Shown here one piece after another: positions 18,928 through 28,637 of a stretch of 64,000 nt of DNA (position 1 is its first letter; every line of letters begins with the position of its first letter). The notes below the pieces were generated by a model. It did not search any database, was not told where the DNA came from, and saw nothing but the letters and a program-made list of their open reading frames with translations. This DNA comes from Stieleria varia (GTDB lineage Bacteria > Planctomycetota > Planctomycetia > Pirellulales > Pirellulaceae). Where the stretch lies: positions 8,556,001 through 8,620,000 of the forward strand of contig NZ_CP151726.1 of assembly GCF_038443385.1 (NCBI RefSeq). Reading direction: 5' to 3'. The position numbers and the translations under genes were made by a program.

Positions 18928-19614
18928 ATGAAACTCCTGACTGCCCTTTTTTTCACCGTGTCATTCTGCAGCTTCTCGTTAGACGCAACGCCATCCTTTG
19001 CCCAACAGTTTTTTAGCGAGGACACTAACGGCGACGGAGTCGTTGATCAAAATGATGACTGGGAAGCCATTGAAGCTTACCATCGCAAACTCGAAGAGCT
19101 TGCCTCGAAGGAGAGGGACACGGCGGAAGATACGAAACTTGTCCCAGGGTTGTATGTGAGTTTGAAAGATGACGTAGCAACAGGCAGATTCCTAGCCTAC
19201 CTGCACGCGATATCAGGGAACTACTGCTATCACCACTTTGGAATCGATAAACAATGGATGGACGTCGGAAAATGCGATGTAAAGAACGGTTGGCTCAAGA
19301 TCAACGCAGGGGGAATCGGCTCCCAGGAAATCTACTTGCACCCACAAAAACTTTCCGGCCGCGACGTCCTACTGACGCAATCGGGATGGGCGAGTTGGAA
19401 CCAGAATCGAAAGTTGGGCACTTACGATATCTTGATTCGCATCGATAAATTGGACATTGGCAAGGTCCTTGCTGCTTTGCCAACGGTTGAAGAGTTTTAC
19501 GACAATGAGCATCCTGACCAAATTGGTCCCGACACTTTTGACCAAAGTATACGAGGACTAAAACGTGACAAGGAAACAAAATCGCCTGCGGAGTCCAATG
19601 CAGAATCCCCCTAG
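18928..19614 (+). CDS. Exported hypothetical protein with one EF-hand-like loop
   Basis: A 228-residue protein with a Sec signal peptide (cleavage near residue 26, SFA-QQ). Immediately after it is a calcium-loop-like sequence DTNGDGVVDQND at 32-43, as in EF hands or dockerins. The rest is not recognised. It starts 18 bases after the FkbM stop, so co-transcription is likely. Confidence 0.7.
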   Translation: MKLLTALFFTVSFCSFSLDATPSFAQQFFSEDTNGDGVVDQNDDWEAIEAYHRKLEELASKERDTAEDTKLVPGLYVSLKDDVATGRFLAYLHAISGNYCYHHFGIDKQWMDVGKCDVKNGWLKINAGGIGSQEIYLHPQKLSGRDVLLTQSGWASWNQNRKLGTYDILIRIDKLDIGKVLAALPTVEEFYDNEHPDQIGPDTFDQSIRGLKRDKETKSPAESNAESP

Positions 19615-19717
19615 CAAACAATGATTGCGTGCCGAGGCACGAAACTTAATCAGTGAGCTTGGGGGAGAGGGGAGCCAGAGCAAGAATTCTCATCATCGCT
19701 CGCGAGAATGCTTTAAC

Positions 19718-20974
19718 ATGAACGTGGATTCACAGACCACTCTTCGCGAGCTTCGCATCCCCATGAAACACGCCTCGAACATCCGGCGAATGCTCCGCTT
19801 CCTGGCGTGCCATCGGCTCGCTTGCCTGGCGGTCATCCTGACCACCATCCCTCTGGTCCTCATCATCGTTCCGGGTGAGTTCACCTACCCGTGGACAGAC
19901 GAAACGGGCGAGCTGAACGCTTGGAAATTGCGATCAAACGATTTGCGACAAAGGGCTCACGACAACCACAAGGAAGAGTTCGGTCATCGGGCGACCACGC
20001 TGACGGTTTTCGAGCACGGCTGGCCGAGGCCGTTTCTAGCTCGTGTTGTCATCTGCAACTGCAATGATCGAGGAGTCACACGCAGTCGCTCACAGGCCAA
20101 ACTTCGCGTGAAAAGCTGGTTTCTCTACTGGGGCGGATCCAGGTTTATTCCGGTCTCCTGGAGCAACTATGACAACTGGCCATTTCATTCGGACGACTGG
20201 ATCATTGATGTTTGGGGCACGCTGATCGACTTACTGGTCGCGGCCGCCATCGTCGTTTTCGTTGGTGGATTCACTTACTGGTGGTTTAGAAATCGAAGCG
20301 GTCGATTTTGGACATTCCAACTCCGTGACATGCTACTGCTCATGACCTTCGTCGCAGTCGGATTGGGAGTCTATGCGTATCACCATCACGCGAGAATTCG
20401 CGAGGGACTTGCCCCCGCGACCAAAGCCCCCGGATTCTCGCTGCATGACGGTCACATGACGGCGGGACAAGATTATTGCGGCCCCGAATGGATACGGAAG
20501 CTCGCCGGAAATCGCTATTTCCCTCAACCATTTCATCACGTCACGCGCGTCTATATTCGCGACAACGGGCAATGGAGCGATTGCTACCACGAACTCCTAA
20601 ACTTTCCCTATCTGGAAACACTTCACTCCGGCGTCGAGATCCCCGTGACGGCGATGAAGTCACTGCAGCAGTGCAAGAGCCTGAAACACTTGGCCTTGAA
20701 CTTCAATTCGTCGCCGAAACAGTCGCCCATTCTCACGATGGGTGTCGACCAATTGAAACTACTGGAACAATTGCAACTGGAATCCATTCAGCTCTACGGC
20801 GAGCAAATCAAGCCCCGCCACGTTGAACAACTAGCTTCGATACCAAGCATCCGCCGGATTCTGTTGCATGGAGCGGACGTCAACGAAGAGCAAGCGATGC
20901 AGATCCGGCAGCGGTTCCCCACGCTAAAGATCATCATCCAGACCGACTGGGAAAGGCTGTTCAGTTCGGGCTAG
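19718..20974 (+). CDS. Planctomycete membrane protein with C-terminal LRR-like region
   Basis: From the ATG at 19718 the protein has 418 residues. Three membrane spans are visible: LACLAVILTTIPLVLIIV near the start, WGTLIDLLVAAAIVVFVGG in the middle, and MLLLMTFVAVGLGVYAY after an FQLRD motif. The FxLRDxLLLMT(F/L)VAVGLG segment is a hallmark of a large planctomycete hypothetical family. The C-terminal 150 residues contain leucine-rich-repeat-like pieces (LKHLALNF, LLEQLQLESIQL). A TTG 93 bases upstream and an ATG at 19763 are alternative starts. Function unknown. Confidence 0.72.
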   Translation: MNVDSQTTLRELRIPMKHASNIRRMLRFLACHRLACLAVILTTIPLVLIIVPGEFTYPWTDETGELNAWKLRSNDLRQRAHDNHKEEFGHRATTLTVFEHGWPRPFLARVVICNCNDRGVTRSRSQAKLRVKSWFLYWGGSRFIPVSWSNYDNWPFHSDDWIIDVWGTLIDLLVAAAIVVFVGGFTYWWFRNRSGRFWTFQLRDMLLLMTFVAVGLGVYAYHHHARIREGLAPATKAPGFSLHDGHMTAGQDYCGPEWIRKLAGNRYFPQPFHHVTRVYIRDNGQWSDCYHELLNFPYLETLHSGVEIPVTAMKSLQQCKSLKHLALNFNSSPKQSPILTMGVDQLKLLEQLQLESIQLYGEQIKPRHVEQLASIPSIRRILLHGADVNEEQAMQIRQRFPTLKIIIQTDWERLFSSG

Positions 20975-21013
20975 CACCTCAGCCGAAGAAATAGCTTGGG
21001 TATAAATAGAGAA

Positions 21014-21050
21014 GGGCCATGGTGAAGCCCTCCCTGCCTCACCATGGCCC
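21014..21050. terminator. Hairpin between convergent genes
   Basis: GGGCCATGGTGA and TCACCATGGCCC make a perfect twelve-pair stem with a 13-base loop between two convergent genes. A second smaller palindrome (GGAACGAT/ATCGTTCC, 21060-21082) follows. There is no T tract, so it is a candidate bidirectional terminator only. Confidence 0.55.
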
Positions 21051-21239
21051 ATCAGTGCTGGAACGATGGCACCGATCGTTCCACCCTCCCAATCCATGGT
21101 ACAAGAGGTATCGGCACGATCGACAGGAAACCTGCAGTGGTTTCGCGGTGAGTCAGAAGTTTTTTTTCGATCATCCCCAACGCTCTTAGAAAACGCTGGG
21201 GATCGATCGTCATCGAATCAGATCCGAGGAGTGAAACCC

Positions 21240-21923
21240 TCAATTTCCGTCGCAAGTGTCACACGACGATTTCGTCCAGCAAGCGGGAGCGGGCCCGCAA
21301 TCGACGGGATGCTCGATGCAGCATGAACCCATGTCACACAACTTCTTGCGCGGCTTGAAGCAATCACATTGCCCCATCGTGTGCTTGCTCGCCTCACAGC
21401 ACTTGTTCTGATACCCGTCCCAAACTCGCGTATTGCAAGCATTGGAGCGCCAGTACTGGTAGAAACTCGATGATGGCAACTGAGGAGCAACATAAGGCGT
21501 GCAAGTTGGGCCGCTGCATCCACGGTTGCATCCGTTACCGCATCCTTGGTCGCAACCCGATGCGCAACTGCTGCAGTTTGGATCCACGTTGTGGTATCCC
21601 TCTGCGGCGACGAACTCGTTCTGCTGCACCGAACCAGGTGCGTAGGCATCCACATGTGTGGTGACCGGCTGCGGTGCGGGAACCTGCTCAGCCATCGTGT
21701 CCGGCGGCAATTCCATTCCGGTCATTGGGGGAACAGACGACGTTTCCGGTAAATCAATTACCGGGCCTGCATCGGCGACGCGGGCGGCTGGCTGTTGCGC
21801 CAACGCGTTGGGGAAGGTCAGATCGCTCAACAAAGCAGAGAAGTCATCTTTCGCGTGTGACGAAGAAACAGCGGTGGCCAGTGCGAGTGAGGCCAAGATC
21901 CCAGTGAAAGCGAATTTACGCAT
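21240..21923 (-). CDS. Exported cysteine-rich hypothetical protein
   Basis: A 227-residue protein with a signal peptide (MRKFAFTGILASLALATAVSSSHA-K). The first half after the signal is proline- and valine-rich and probably unstructured. The second half is unusually rich in cysteine, with clusters such as CSSCASGCDQGCGNGCNRGC and further CC and CDTC pairs, suggesting disulfide cross-linking or metal binding. Planctomycetes have proteinaceous cell walls with cysteine-rich components, so a wall role is conceivable but unproven. An ATG nine bases upstream (21932) is an alternative start. Confidence 0.72.
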   Translation of the reverse strand: MRKFAFTGILASLALATAVSSSHAKDDFSALLSDLTFPNALAQQPAARVADAGPVIDLPETSSVPPMTGMELPPDTMAEQVPAPQPVTTHVDAYAPGSVQQNEFVAAEGYHNVDPNCSSCASGCDQGCGNGCNRGCSGPTCTPYVAPQLPSSSFYQYWRSNACNTRVWDGYQNKCCEASKHTMGQCDCFKPRKKLCDMGSCCIEHPVDCGPAPACWTKSSCDTCDGN

Positions 21924-22154
21924 CGTAAACATCCATGTGGTCGAGAGTCGGGACGGGAGGTCATGCCGATTCGGTCGAGCCGAATCGCAGCGGGTGCTAG
22001 AAATCCAGATCCACACCCAGTCATGACAACTCTTGCCGCGCGGCGCAATGAAAGCAAATCAGTTGCGAGAAAACTCTTGTGTTTCGATCACACCACGTGT
22101 GGATGTTCGATGCAACAACCAAGGTTTCGTCAAACGCGACAAACCGAATTGCCC

Positions 22155-24785
22155 TCAAGGTTTCTCCAACACGCTCAAGATCGCTTGACGCAGCTCTTCC
22201 TGGCGCTCTTCGCTGCGAATCTGACTGCCATCGATTTCGGACAGATAAAAGACGTCCGCGATCTGATCCAGGTGCGTATCGATCTTGGCAAAGTGCAACT
22301 CGAGCCGCAATTGAAAGAACGTGGCAGCGATCCGCGACAGCAACCCGTCTTGATCGTACGCAAACACGGACAGGATCGTGTAGCGTTTGAGCGTTTCGTT
22401 ATCCAGTTCCACCTTGGTCGGCAACAGCTTGACGGTCTCCGGTTCTCGATTGCGAGTCATCGCCCAAGTCTGTCGCTGCGGTGGCAGTGGCGCATCAGGA
22501 GTTTCCAGCAGATGCCGCACACTCTCACAAACCTTCTTGACCCGAGACTCGGGCGGCTCGCCGACATGATCGGGATCGGACACCCAAAACTCGTCCCACA
22601 CGACATCGGCAACGGTCTCGATTTCCGCCCGCAAGATATTCAGCCCCGACGCTGCCAGCGCCGCGGTGACCCGAGCGAAGGCACCGATCCGCTGCTTGCC
22701 TTGTCGAAACACAACGGTGTACCGCACGACATGAGCCTCGGAGTCGTAGGCACCGAAGCACCTGGAGCGTTGGCCTGCCGCGAACGCTTTGCCGACTTGA
22801 ACCAACTCCTGCCCAATCTCCTCTGGGCTACTACGTCGAAGCAGTGAAAGCGGCAGTTCTGTTAGCAACTGAGAACACACGGGCTCCGCATCACAATCTC
22901 TCAGCAATTTGGCGATCTCATCTCGAATCCGGTCCAGCTTGGCATCCTGTTCGCCTGGCAGGTTTCCGGTTTCAAAGTACCGGCGAGTCCGTAAGTACAG
23001 GTCTTCGATCAAGTTGAGCTTCCACGAAGTCAACGTGTCGGGCCCCACTGCGGCCAAATCGGCCACGGCGTGAACGATCAACAACTCCAACCGCCGAATC
23101 GACCCAACCTCTTTGGCAAACGACAACACGATTTGAGGATCGCTCAAGTCATGGCGAAAGGCGATGGTGTTGACGGCAAGATGTTTCAGGACCAACCACG
23201 ACAAGATATCTTTACTGGAGGCATCCAGTTCCAAAAAGTCCGCCGTCTCCTCCGCGATACGTGCCCCAACGATCGAGTGATCTTCCTCATAACCTTTTCC
23301 GACGTCATGAATCAGTAACGCCAAGTGCAATAGCGTCTTGTCTTTCAGTCGACGATACCTCCTGCCCATCGCAGTGGGTTCGTCTTGCAAATCCGTCGCC
23401 GCCTCGACGGCACGAATGCAGTGCGCATCGACCGTGTATTTGTGATAAGCATTGAACTGCAATAATCCCCGTGTGCGTTTGAAAGCTGGAATCAACTGCT
23501 CGATGATCCTTAATTCGTGCAACCGACGCAGCAGCGGGGCGAGTCGACCAGGTCGACTGAGCAAGGTCAAAAAGGCACCGATGGATTCGGCGTCCGGAGG
23601 CACGGGCTGGCGATTGAGCATCGCTTCACGGATGGCTTCCCAAGTCCGATGACCGATGCGTTTGCAGTGGTGATTGGCCAAGCTCATCAGCCGCAAGACT
23701 TGAGGCAAGCTCTGCGCAAAACTCTCCAAGTGTCCTTTCTCCACCCACACATGCGTCGGGCCCATCAACATGTGATCGCCGACACGGCTGGACAGGAGGC
23801 GTTCCCCCAGCTGCTTGATCCAAGGACGGCTGCGATTGTCGTCGCTAAAAAAGGAGACCGCATATCGGACGCCGCGGGTGGTATCGAAAAAGTCCTGCAT
23901 GAACTCCTCCACCGGCAGCATTCCCTCAGAAGCCGCGTATCCCCACGCATCGGCGATCTCCATTTGCGTGGGCCGATCCAGAACGTCCTGGGCACGGTTG
24001 TTGCGAAAGTGAAGCTCGTTGCGTAGCCGCAGCAAAAAGTCGTACGCCTTGCGTAGCATCTGATAGTCTTCGCTGGGCAATACTCCCAACAACAACAAAC
24101 GCTCCAGGTCGACTTCGCCATAGCGTGCAAACCCGATCCAGCGAATCAACTGAATGTCGCGCAACGTCCCCCGTGAACATTTGATATTGGGCCGCAGCAA
24201 GTAGTTGGTCTCACCCCATTTGTGCTGCTCTTCTTTGCGTGCCGCGATCACCGAGCGAACCAGAGAGGTCGCCCGACGCATGGCACCGTGGCGAAGCGAC
24301 CGAAAGAACTTGGTGTAGAGTTGCAGACTGCCGGCCAAAAAACGCGACTCGGTCTGCGATGAAAAGATTTTGGGATCCAGCCACGACAACGCACAGGCTT
24401 CGCCAACAGTTCGCATGGCAAAGCCGACCTGCAGACCGGCATCGGCGAGGTCACGTGTCAGAGCACCGCCGATCATCTCCGCGTCGCGAGACGATCCACG
24501 CTTGACCAGTAACAACAGATCGACATCACTGAAGGGTGCTACGTCGCGGCGGCCGAAACCGCCGGTGGCAACCAGTGCGATCCCCGAGGGCGCGACACCA
24601 TCGAAATGGCACTCACAAGCAGTCTGCCAAACGTCGGAAACCACATCGTCGTACAACTCGGCCAGACGCGTGGAAATCTGGAACCCGCCCGAACCGCTGT
24701 CGTGTTGCTCGCGACAACGCTGACGACCTTTCTGCAACCGCTCGCGGCTGCGCAATGAAACCTCCGAAATCGAAGGAGCATTCAT
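22155..24785 (-). CDS. glnD: [Protein-PII] uridylyltransferase / uridylyl-removing enzyme
   Basis: Bifunctional nitrogen sensor that adds UMP to PII under nitrogen limitation and removes it when glutamine is plentiful. 876 residues, normal length. Nucleotidyltransferase domain: GGFGRRDVAPFSDVD at 75-89 with the DVD metal ligands. HD domain: YTVDAHCIRAV near 446 and HDVGKGYEEDHS near 490. Two C-terminal ACT domains start near 690 (RIGAFARVTAALAASGL) and near 798 (DGLLSRIAATFFQLRLEL). It lies 39 bases downstream of the PII gene on the same strand, so sensor and target are in one operon, with the target first. Confidence 0.96.
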   Translation of the reverse strand: MNAPSISEVSLRSRERLQKGRQRCREQHDSGSGGFQISTRLAELYDDVVSDVWQTACECHFDGVAPSGIALVATGGFGRRDVAPFSDVDLLLLVKRGSSRDAEMIGGALTRDLADAGLQVGFAMRTVGEACALSWLDPKIFSSQTESRFLAGSLQLYTKFFRSLRHGAMRRATSLVRSVIAARKEEQHKWGETNYLLRPNIKCSRGTLRDIQLIRWIGFARYGEVDLERLLLLGVLPSEDYQMLRKAYDFLLRLRNELHFRNNRAQDVLDRPTQMEIADAWGYAASEGMLPVEEFMQDFFDTTRGVRYAVSFFSDDNRSRPWIKQLGERLLSSRVGDHMLMGPTHVWVEKGHLESFAQSLPQVLRLMSLANHHCKRIGHRTWEAIREAMLNRQPVPPDAESIGAFLTLLSRPGRLAPLLRRLHELRIIEQLIPAFKRTRGLLQFNAYHKYTVDAHCIRAVEAATDLQDEPTAMGRRYRRLKDKTLLHLALLIHDVGKGYEEDHSIVGARIAEETADFLELDASSKDILSWLVLKHLAVNTIAFRHDLSDPQIVLSFAKEVGSIRRLELLIVHAVADLAAVGPDTLTSWKLNLIEDLYLRTRRYFETGNLPGEQDAKLDRIRDEIAKLLRDCDAEPVCSQLLTELPLSLLRRSSPEEIGQELVQVGKAFAAGQRSRCFGAYDSEAHVVRYTVVFRQGKQRIGAFARVTAALAASGLNILRAEIETVADVVWDEFWVSDPDHVGEPPESRVKKVCESVRHLLETPDAPLPPQRQTWAMTRNREPETVKLLPTKVELDNETLKRYTILSVFAYDQDGLLSRIAATFFQLRLELHFAKIDTHLDQIADVFYLSEIDGSQIRSEERQEELRQAILSVLEKP

Positions 24786-24824
24786 AGGTCATGACCTGCA
24801 AGCGGGCGAATGGGACGACAGCGA

Positions 24825-25172
<348 letters not shown>

Positions 25173-25242
25173 TCAGAGTATTACATCAGATAGAAAACGA
25201 GGGGTAATTGCGGAGATTGGGTTGCCGGACCGGCCGTGCGAA

Positions 25243-25269
25243 TCCGCCCAAGCCAGTCCGCCCAAGCCA
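25243..25269. repeat. 13-bp direct repeat in glnB upstream region
   Basis: TCCGCCCAAGCCA occurs at 25243-25255 and again at 25257-25269, followed by a degenerate third start (TCCGCCCGTCC). A CCGTCCG/CGGACGG palindrome lies just after. The stretch is in the region shared by the glnB 5' side and the adenosyltransferase 3' side. Confidence 0.6.
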
Positions 25270-25374
25270 TTCCGCCCGTCCTTTCCCGCCCGTCCGTTTC
25301 GCCGGACGGCTCCGCCCCCCAACCGCGATATTGTACACGTGGCTGGCTGGCAACCACAGTGCCCCATTTCGCCG

Positions 25375-25923
25375 CTATGGCCGGACCCATTGGACTTCCG
25401 CCACACCCGATTCGTGGTTGATCACCCGTGAAAGCACGAACAAATAGTCGCTCAATCGATTCAGGTAGACGATCAGGGTTTCCGATATTCCCGCTCCCTC
25501 GTGCCCCGACAGTGTCACCACCCGTCGCTCTGCCCGTCGACAGATCGCTCGTGCGAGATGAACCATGGACGCAGCGGCGGTTCCGCCGGGCAAGATGAAG
25601 TGCTTCAGCGGCTCCAGTGCCTCCTCGTGCGAATCAATCCAGCCCTCCAGACGCTCGATATGGGACGGGCCGATCAGTCGCATGCCGTGCTGGTCGGGAT
25701 CGGGCGTCGCCAGTTCGGCGCCGATCGAGAAAAGCTCGTGTTGAATCTGATCCAATTGCCGGTCGATTTCCGATGACAATCCCGCCGCCCGTGCCGCCCC
25801 CAGCGTCGCATTCAATTCGTCCACCGTACCGTAGGACTCGATCCGGTCGTCGTCCTTGGAGACTCGCGGGCCGCCAAATAGTCCGGTGCTGCCGGCATCA
25901 CCGGTTCGCGTGTAGATTTTCAT
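25375..25923 (-). CDS. Cob(I)alamin adenosyltransferase, PduO type
   Basis: Transfers the adenosyl group from ATP to cob(I)alamin to make adenosylcobalamin. A 182-residue PduO-type enzyme, normal length. The ATP-binding N-terminus MKIYTRTGDAGSTGLFGG is clear, as are SYGTVDELNA and the RAICRRAERR helix. It is divergent from the Nudix gene and not in a cobalamin cluster. An adenosylcobalamin-dependent enzyme must be elsewhere in the genome. Confidence 0.95.
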   Translation of the reverse strand: MKIYTRTGDAGSTGLFGGPRVSKDDDRIESYGTVDELNATLGAARAAGLSSEIDRQLDQIQHELFSIGAELATPDPDQHGMRLIGPSHIERLEGWIDSHEEALEPLKHFILPGGTAAASMVHLARAICRRAERRVVTLSGHEGAGISETLIVYLNRLSDYLFVLSRVINHESGVAEVQWVRP

Positions 25924-25995
25924 TCGTAGGAATCTTTGCCAGAAAAAACGTCGAGTGTACCAGACGTTTTAGGCGTCCCGCCCGATAGGACAAGT

Positions 25996-26454
25996 ATGCC
26001 CAATCCAGGAAAATCGAAACGCGACCCCAACCAACCCGTCCGCGCCGCAGGAATCCTGTTGATGACGAGGTGCGACCCCACAGAATTTTTGTTGATGCGG
26101 CATCCCGATCGCTGGGACTTGCCCAAAGGACACTGTGAACCCGGTGAGTCGTTCGCCGAGGCAGCTCTGCGAGAAACGCAAGAAGAAACCGGGATCGATG
26201 CCGATCAAATCTGCCTAGACGATGATTTTCGTTTCGAACTCACCTACCCCGTTCGCTACAAAAAAACCGGCGACCAAGAGTTCACCAAACACGTGGCCTA
26301 CTTTCTCGGCTGGGTCAAAGAACCACATGCCATCCGGCTTACCGAACATGATGGATTCCATTGGATGCAGTGGGCTCCACCCCACTGTATCCAAGAACAA
26401 ACAATCGACCCGCTACTGGCCGCCGTGCAAGCTCATTTGGCTTCGTCGCACTGA
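25996..26454 (+). CDS. Nudix hydrolase
   Basis: A 152-residue Nudix protein. The Nudix box is complete at residues 45-67 (G-x5-E-x7-REUxEExGU form: GHCEPGE followed by RETQEETGI). The preceding FLLMRHPDRWDLPKGH resembles diadenosine-polyphosphate hydrolases (MutT/Ap4A type), so a dinucleoside polyphosphate substrate is plausible. The ATG at 25996 has a TAGGA seven bases upstream; a TTG 60 bases upstream is a less likely start. Confidence 0.9.
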   Translation: MPNPGKSKRDPNQPVRAAGILLMTRCDPTEFLLMRHPDRWDLPKGHCEPGESFAEAALRETQEETGIDADQICLDDDFRFELTYPVRYKKTGDQEFTKHVAYFLGWVKEPHAIRLTEHDGFHWMQWAPPHCIQEQTIDPLLAAVQAHLASSH

Positions 26455-26458
26455 ACCT

Positions 26459-28264
26459 TTAGTACTGAGCTTTCAAGACTTGGATATCCAGTCGCCCCAG
26501 CATCTCAAAAGCGCGGCCGACATCGGTGTATTCGTTGGCCCCGCCCAAATGAGAAGTCATCAGTGTGATTCGATCTGGCGATGCAATATCGCCCGTGGTG
26601 GCATCCAGCGCCAACCATTGCCCATCGACGAATGCGACCGTCCAGTAATCGATGTCCATTCGTGACGGACTGGCCTTGGCAACGTCGCTACGATCCGCAT
26701 TCTCGATGGATGAATCCGACGGCTCCTGCAGCGATTCGTACTTCACTCCGATCGCAAGCCGGGCTGGAATATTCAACGATCTCAACATGGACGTCAACAA
26801 AATGGCATGCTGGATACTCCCGCCACCTGCGCGACTGGCAATCAACGACGCCCGCTCGATCACCCCGTCGTCGCTCCACCCCAATACGCCATGAACCACC
26901 TTGGCGGACTCCAAGGCCGCTTCCTTTTTGGGCTTGTCCGCCAAGGCGGCCGTCATCCGTGCCACCAGAGGTTCCTGATGATTGAAAACGGTGGTGGACG
27001 CCAAGTCCTCATCGCTGGGCTGCTCGGTGAACGCGTCAAATCCGTCCCGGTTCTCAGGATCTCGCGAGACCAAAACCTGATACCCGCCCTCCACCTGCCG
27101 CACCAATTGATGCGGTGCCGGCAAGATGACCGGTGACTCATCAGCCTGCTCAGGGTCAGCCTGCTCAGGGTCAGCGGACCTGGGTTTGATCGACACCGAG
27201 AACGCAACACGCGAGGCATCGTCGGGACGCTCGATCTGACCTTGAACATCCACAGTTGCGGTAAACAGATGCCTCGGTGCAGCTTGCTCCGGCTCCATCG
27301 ATCGATCCGGTCGAATCGATGTTTCCCCCAAGGCCGCCAACGCAACACTCTTTTGTGTCCGGTACGACTCCAGTCGCGTCGATGGTTCCAACGTCTTCTG
27401 CACGATCCCTTTGTCGTCCGTCCAAATCATGTGTTCGGCAACGATTTGATCGTCAACCCGGATCCGACAAGTGATTTCGGTCAACAGTTGGAATTGTCCA
27501 TCCAACATCGGAATCGCTGACTGCCCGCTGCAAAACAATTCCGCGATCGCCAATTCGTATCGCCAAGGCAGCAGGTAACGCAACTTTCGTGTCTCATCCT
27601 TCTTCATCGGATTGCGGCGCAGCGATTGATATCGTGCCAGCAGTCCGCGCGTGGTGGACGCCCAAGGCAATGTCCGACTGACACGTGACGTTCCGCGAAT
27701 CGTTTCGATCGCCAGCAAACGCCCCGCCGAATTGCCCGACATCAGGGTTTGCATCGGCCCGACACGCAGATCCGCATTGAAACTTCTCAGCTCACCCTTG
27801 GGCGTCTCCAGACTGGTTTGCGACAGCGACTGAACAAATCGCAAATGCCCCTTTCGAAACAACACTTCGTCCTGCAACGTGTAACGAACCTGGGTATCAC
27901 CACTGGCGATCAAATCTCGGTCGAACTGCGATTCCGCAGTGATGTGCCGATAGCCGACATTGCGGCCAGCAATCCGGTACACCTCCCACGTCTCCCAATC
28001 GCCCATGAAAGCATCTTGCGGAGGCTCCACAATCTCGACCTCCTCCTGCGGCTCCACAGACGCGGCATCACTGACCGGCGCACGCTCGATCGGCGGTCGC
28101 GGAGGCATGTCACATCCGATCATGCCCATGACGGCTGAAATCATCATCAGTTGGACGACTCGCGCCAGTGGTCGGGCATCTGAACCTGACGCGTTGTCTC
28201 GAAATACTGTGATTGCCAAGAGAAGAACGCCTATGAATGAATGATCGATCAGCACCACTACCAA
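26459..28264 (-). CDS. Transglutaminase-like lipoprotein lacking catalytic residues
   Basis: A 601-residue exported protein. The N-terminal region contains a lipobox-like MGMIGC preceded by a hydrophobic segment, so it is probably a lipoprotein. The C-terminal part (about 470-560) has the transglutaminase-like fold pattern: SIQHAILLTSMLRSLNIPARLAIGV, YWTVAFVDGQWLALDAT. The usual catalytic Cys is Ser in GGGSIQHA and the usual His is replaced in DIDYWT; only the Asp of LDAT remains. So the domain is probably not catalytic. A five-residue duplication (ADPEQ twice) comes from a 15-base tandem repeat near 27140-27175. The start is uncertain: a GTG at 28258 has GGAGG eight bases upstream, and starts closer to the lipobox are possible. 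Confidence 0.75.
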   Translation of the reverse strand: MVVVLIDHSFIGVLLLAITVFRDNASGSDARPLARVVQLMMISAVMGMIGCDMPPRPPIERAPVSDAASVEPQEEVEIVEPPQDAFMGDWETWEVYRIAGRNVGYRHITAESQFDRDLIASGDTQVRYTLQDEVLFRKGHLRFVQSLSQTSLETPKGELRSFNADLRVGPMQTLMSGNSAGRLLAIETIRGTSRVSRTLPWASTTRGLLARYQSLRRNPMKKDETRKLRYLLPWRYELAIAELFCSGQSAIPMLDGQFQLLTEITCRIRVDDQIVAEHMIWTDDKGIVQKTLEPSTRLESYRTQKSVALAALGETSIRPDRSMEPEQAAPRHLFTATVDVQGQIERPDDASRVAFSVSIKPRSADPEQADPEQADESPVILPAPHQLVRQVEGGYQVLVSRDPENRDGFDAFTEQPSDEDLASTTVFNHQEPLVARMTAALADKPKKEAALESAKVVHGVLGWSDDGVIERASLIASRAGGGSIQHAILLTSMLRSLNIPARLAIGVKYESLQEPSDSSIENADRSDVAKASPSRMDIDYWTVAFVDGQWLALDATTGDIASPDRITLMTSHLGGANEYTDVGRAFEMLGRLDIQVLKAQY

Positions 28265-28637
28265 ATCCTCCCCGCCAGCTCTCCGTTGAAAGTCACCTTA
28301 GCTTCAACGGAGCTATCGCTCGCCCCCCTGGTTCACTCCCGTCGTCGAGATGAAAACGCCATCCCAAACGTGGTCATCCCATGAGTATACAAGCAGCGAG
28401 GCAATCCGGTCCCACGAATCCGGCTGTACCGATTATGGCAATCACACAGGCTTTAGGTGAGCGAATCTGGCCGTCAGACGGTCTGTGACTTTGAAACAAA
28501 CGAACAGGTCAATGAAGTGACCTAGCGTTCGGTGTAGACAGCTTGGTCATGAGGCCGGGCCGACGACCGCCCGTTCTCTTACGGATCAGGCGCCGGCGCA
28601 AATTCGCATCACAGTAGGTTCGTCTGGACGACACGAC
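28265..28637. other. Intergenic region
   Basis: Between divergent genes; expected to hold promoters for both. I see no RNA gene, strong palindrome or open frame that looks coding. Confidence 0.5.

Noticed and set aside
26459..28264. Active transglutaminase/protease
   Set aside because: The catalytic Cys and His positions are replaced, so only the fold call is kept.
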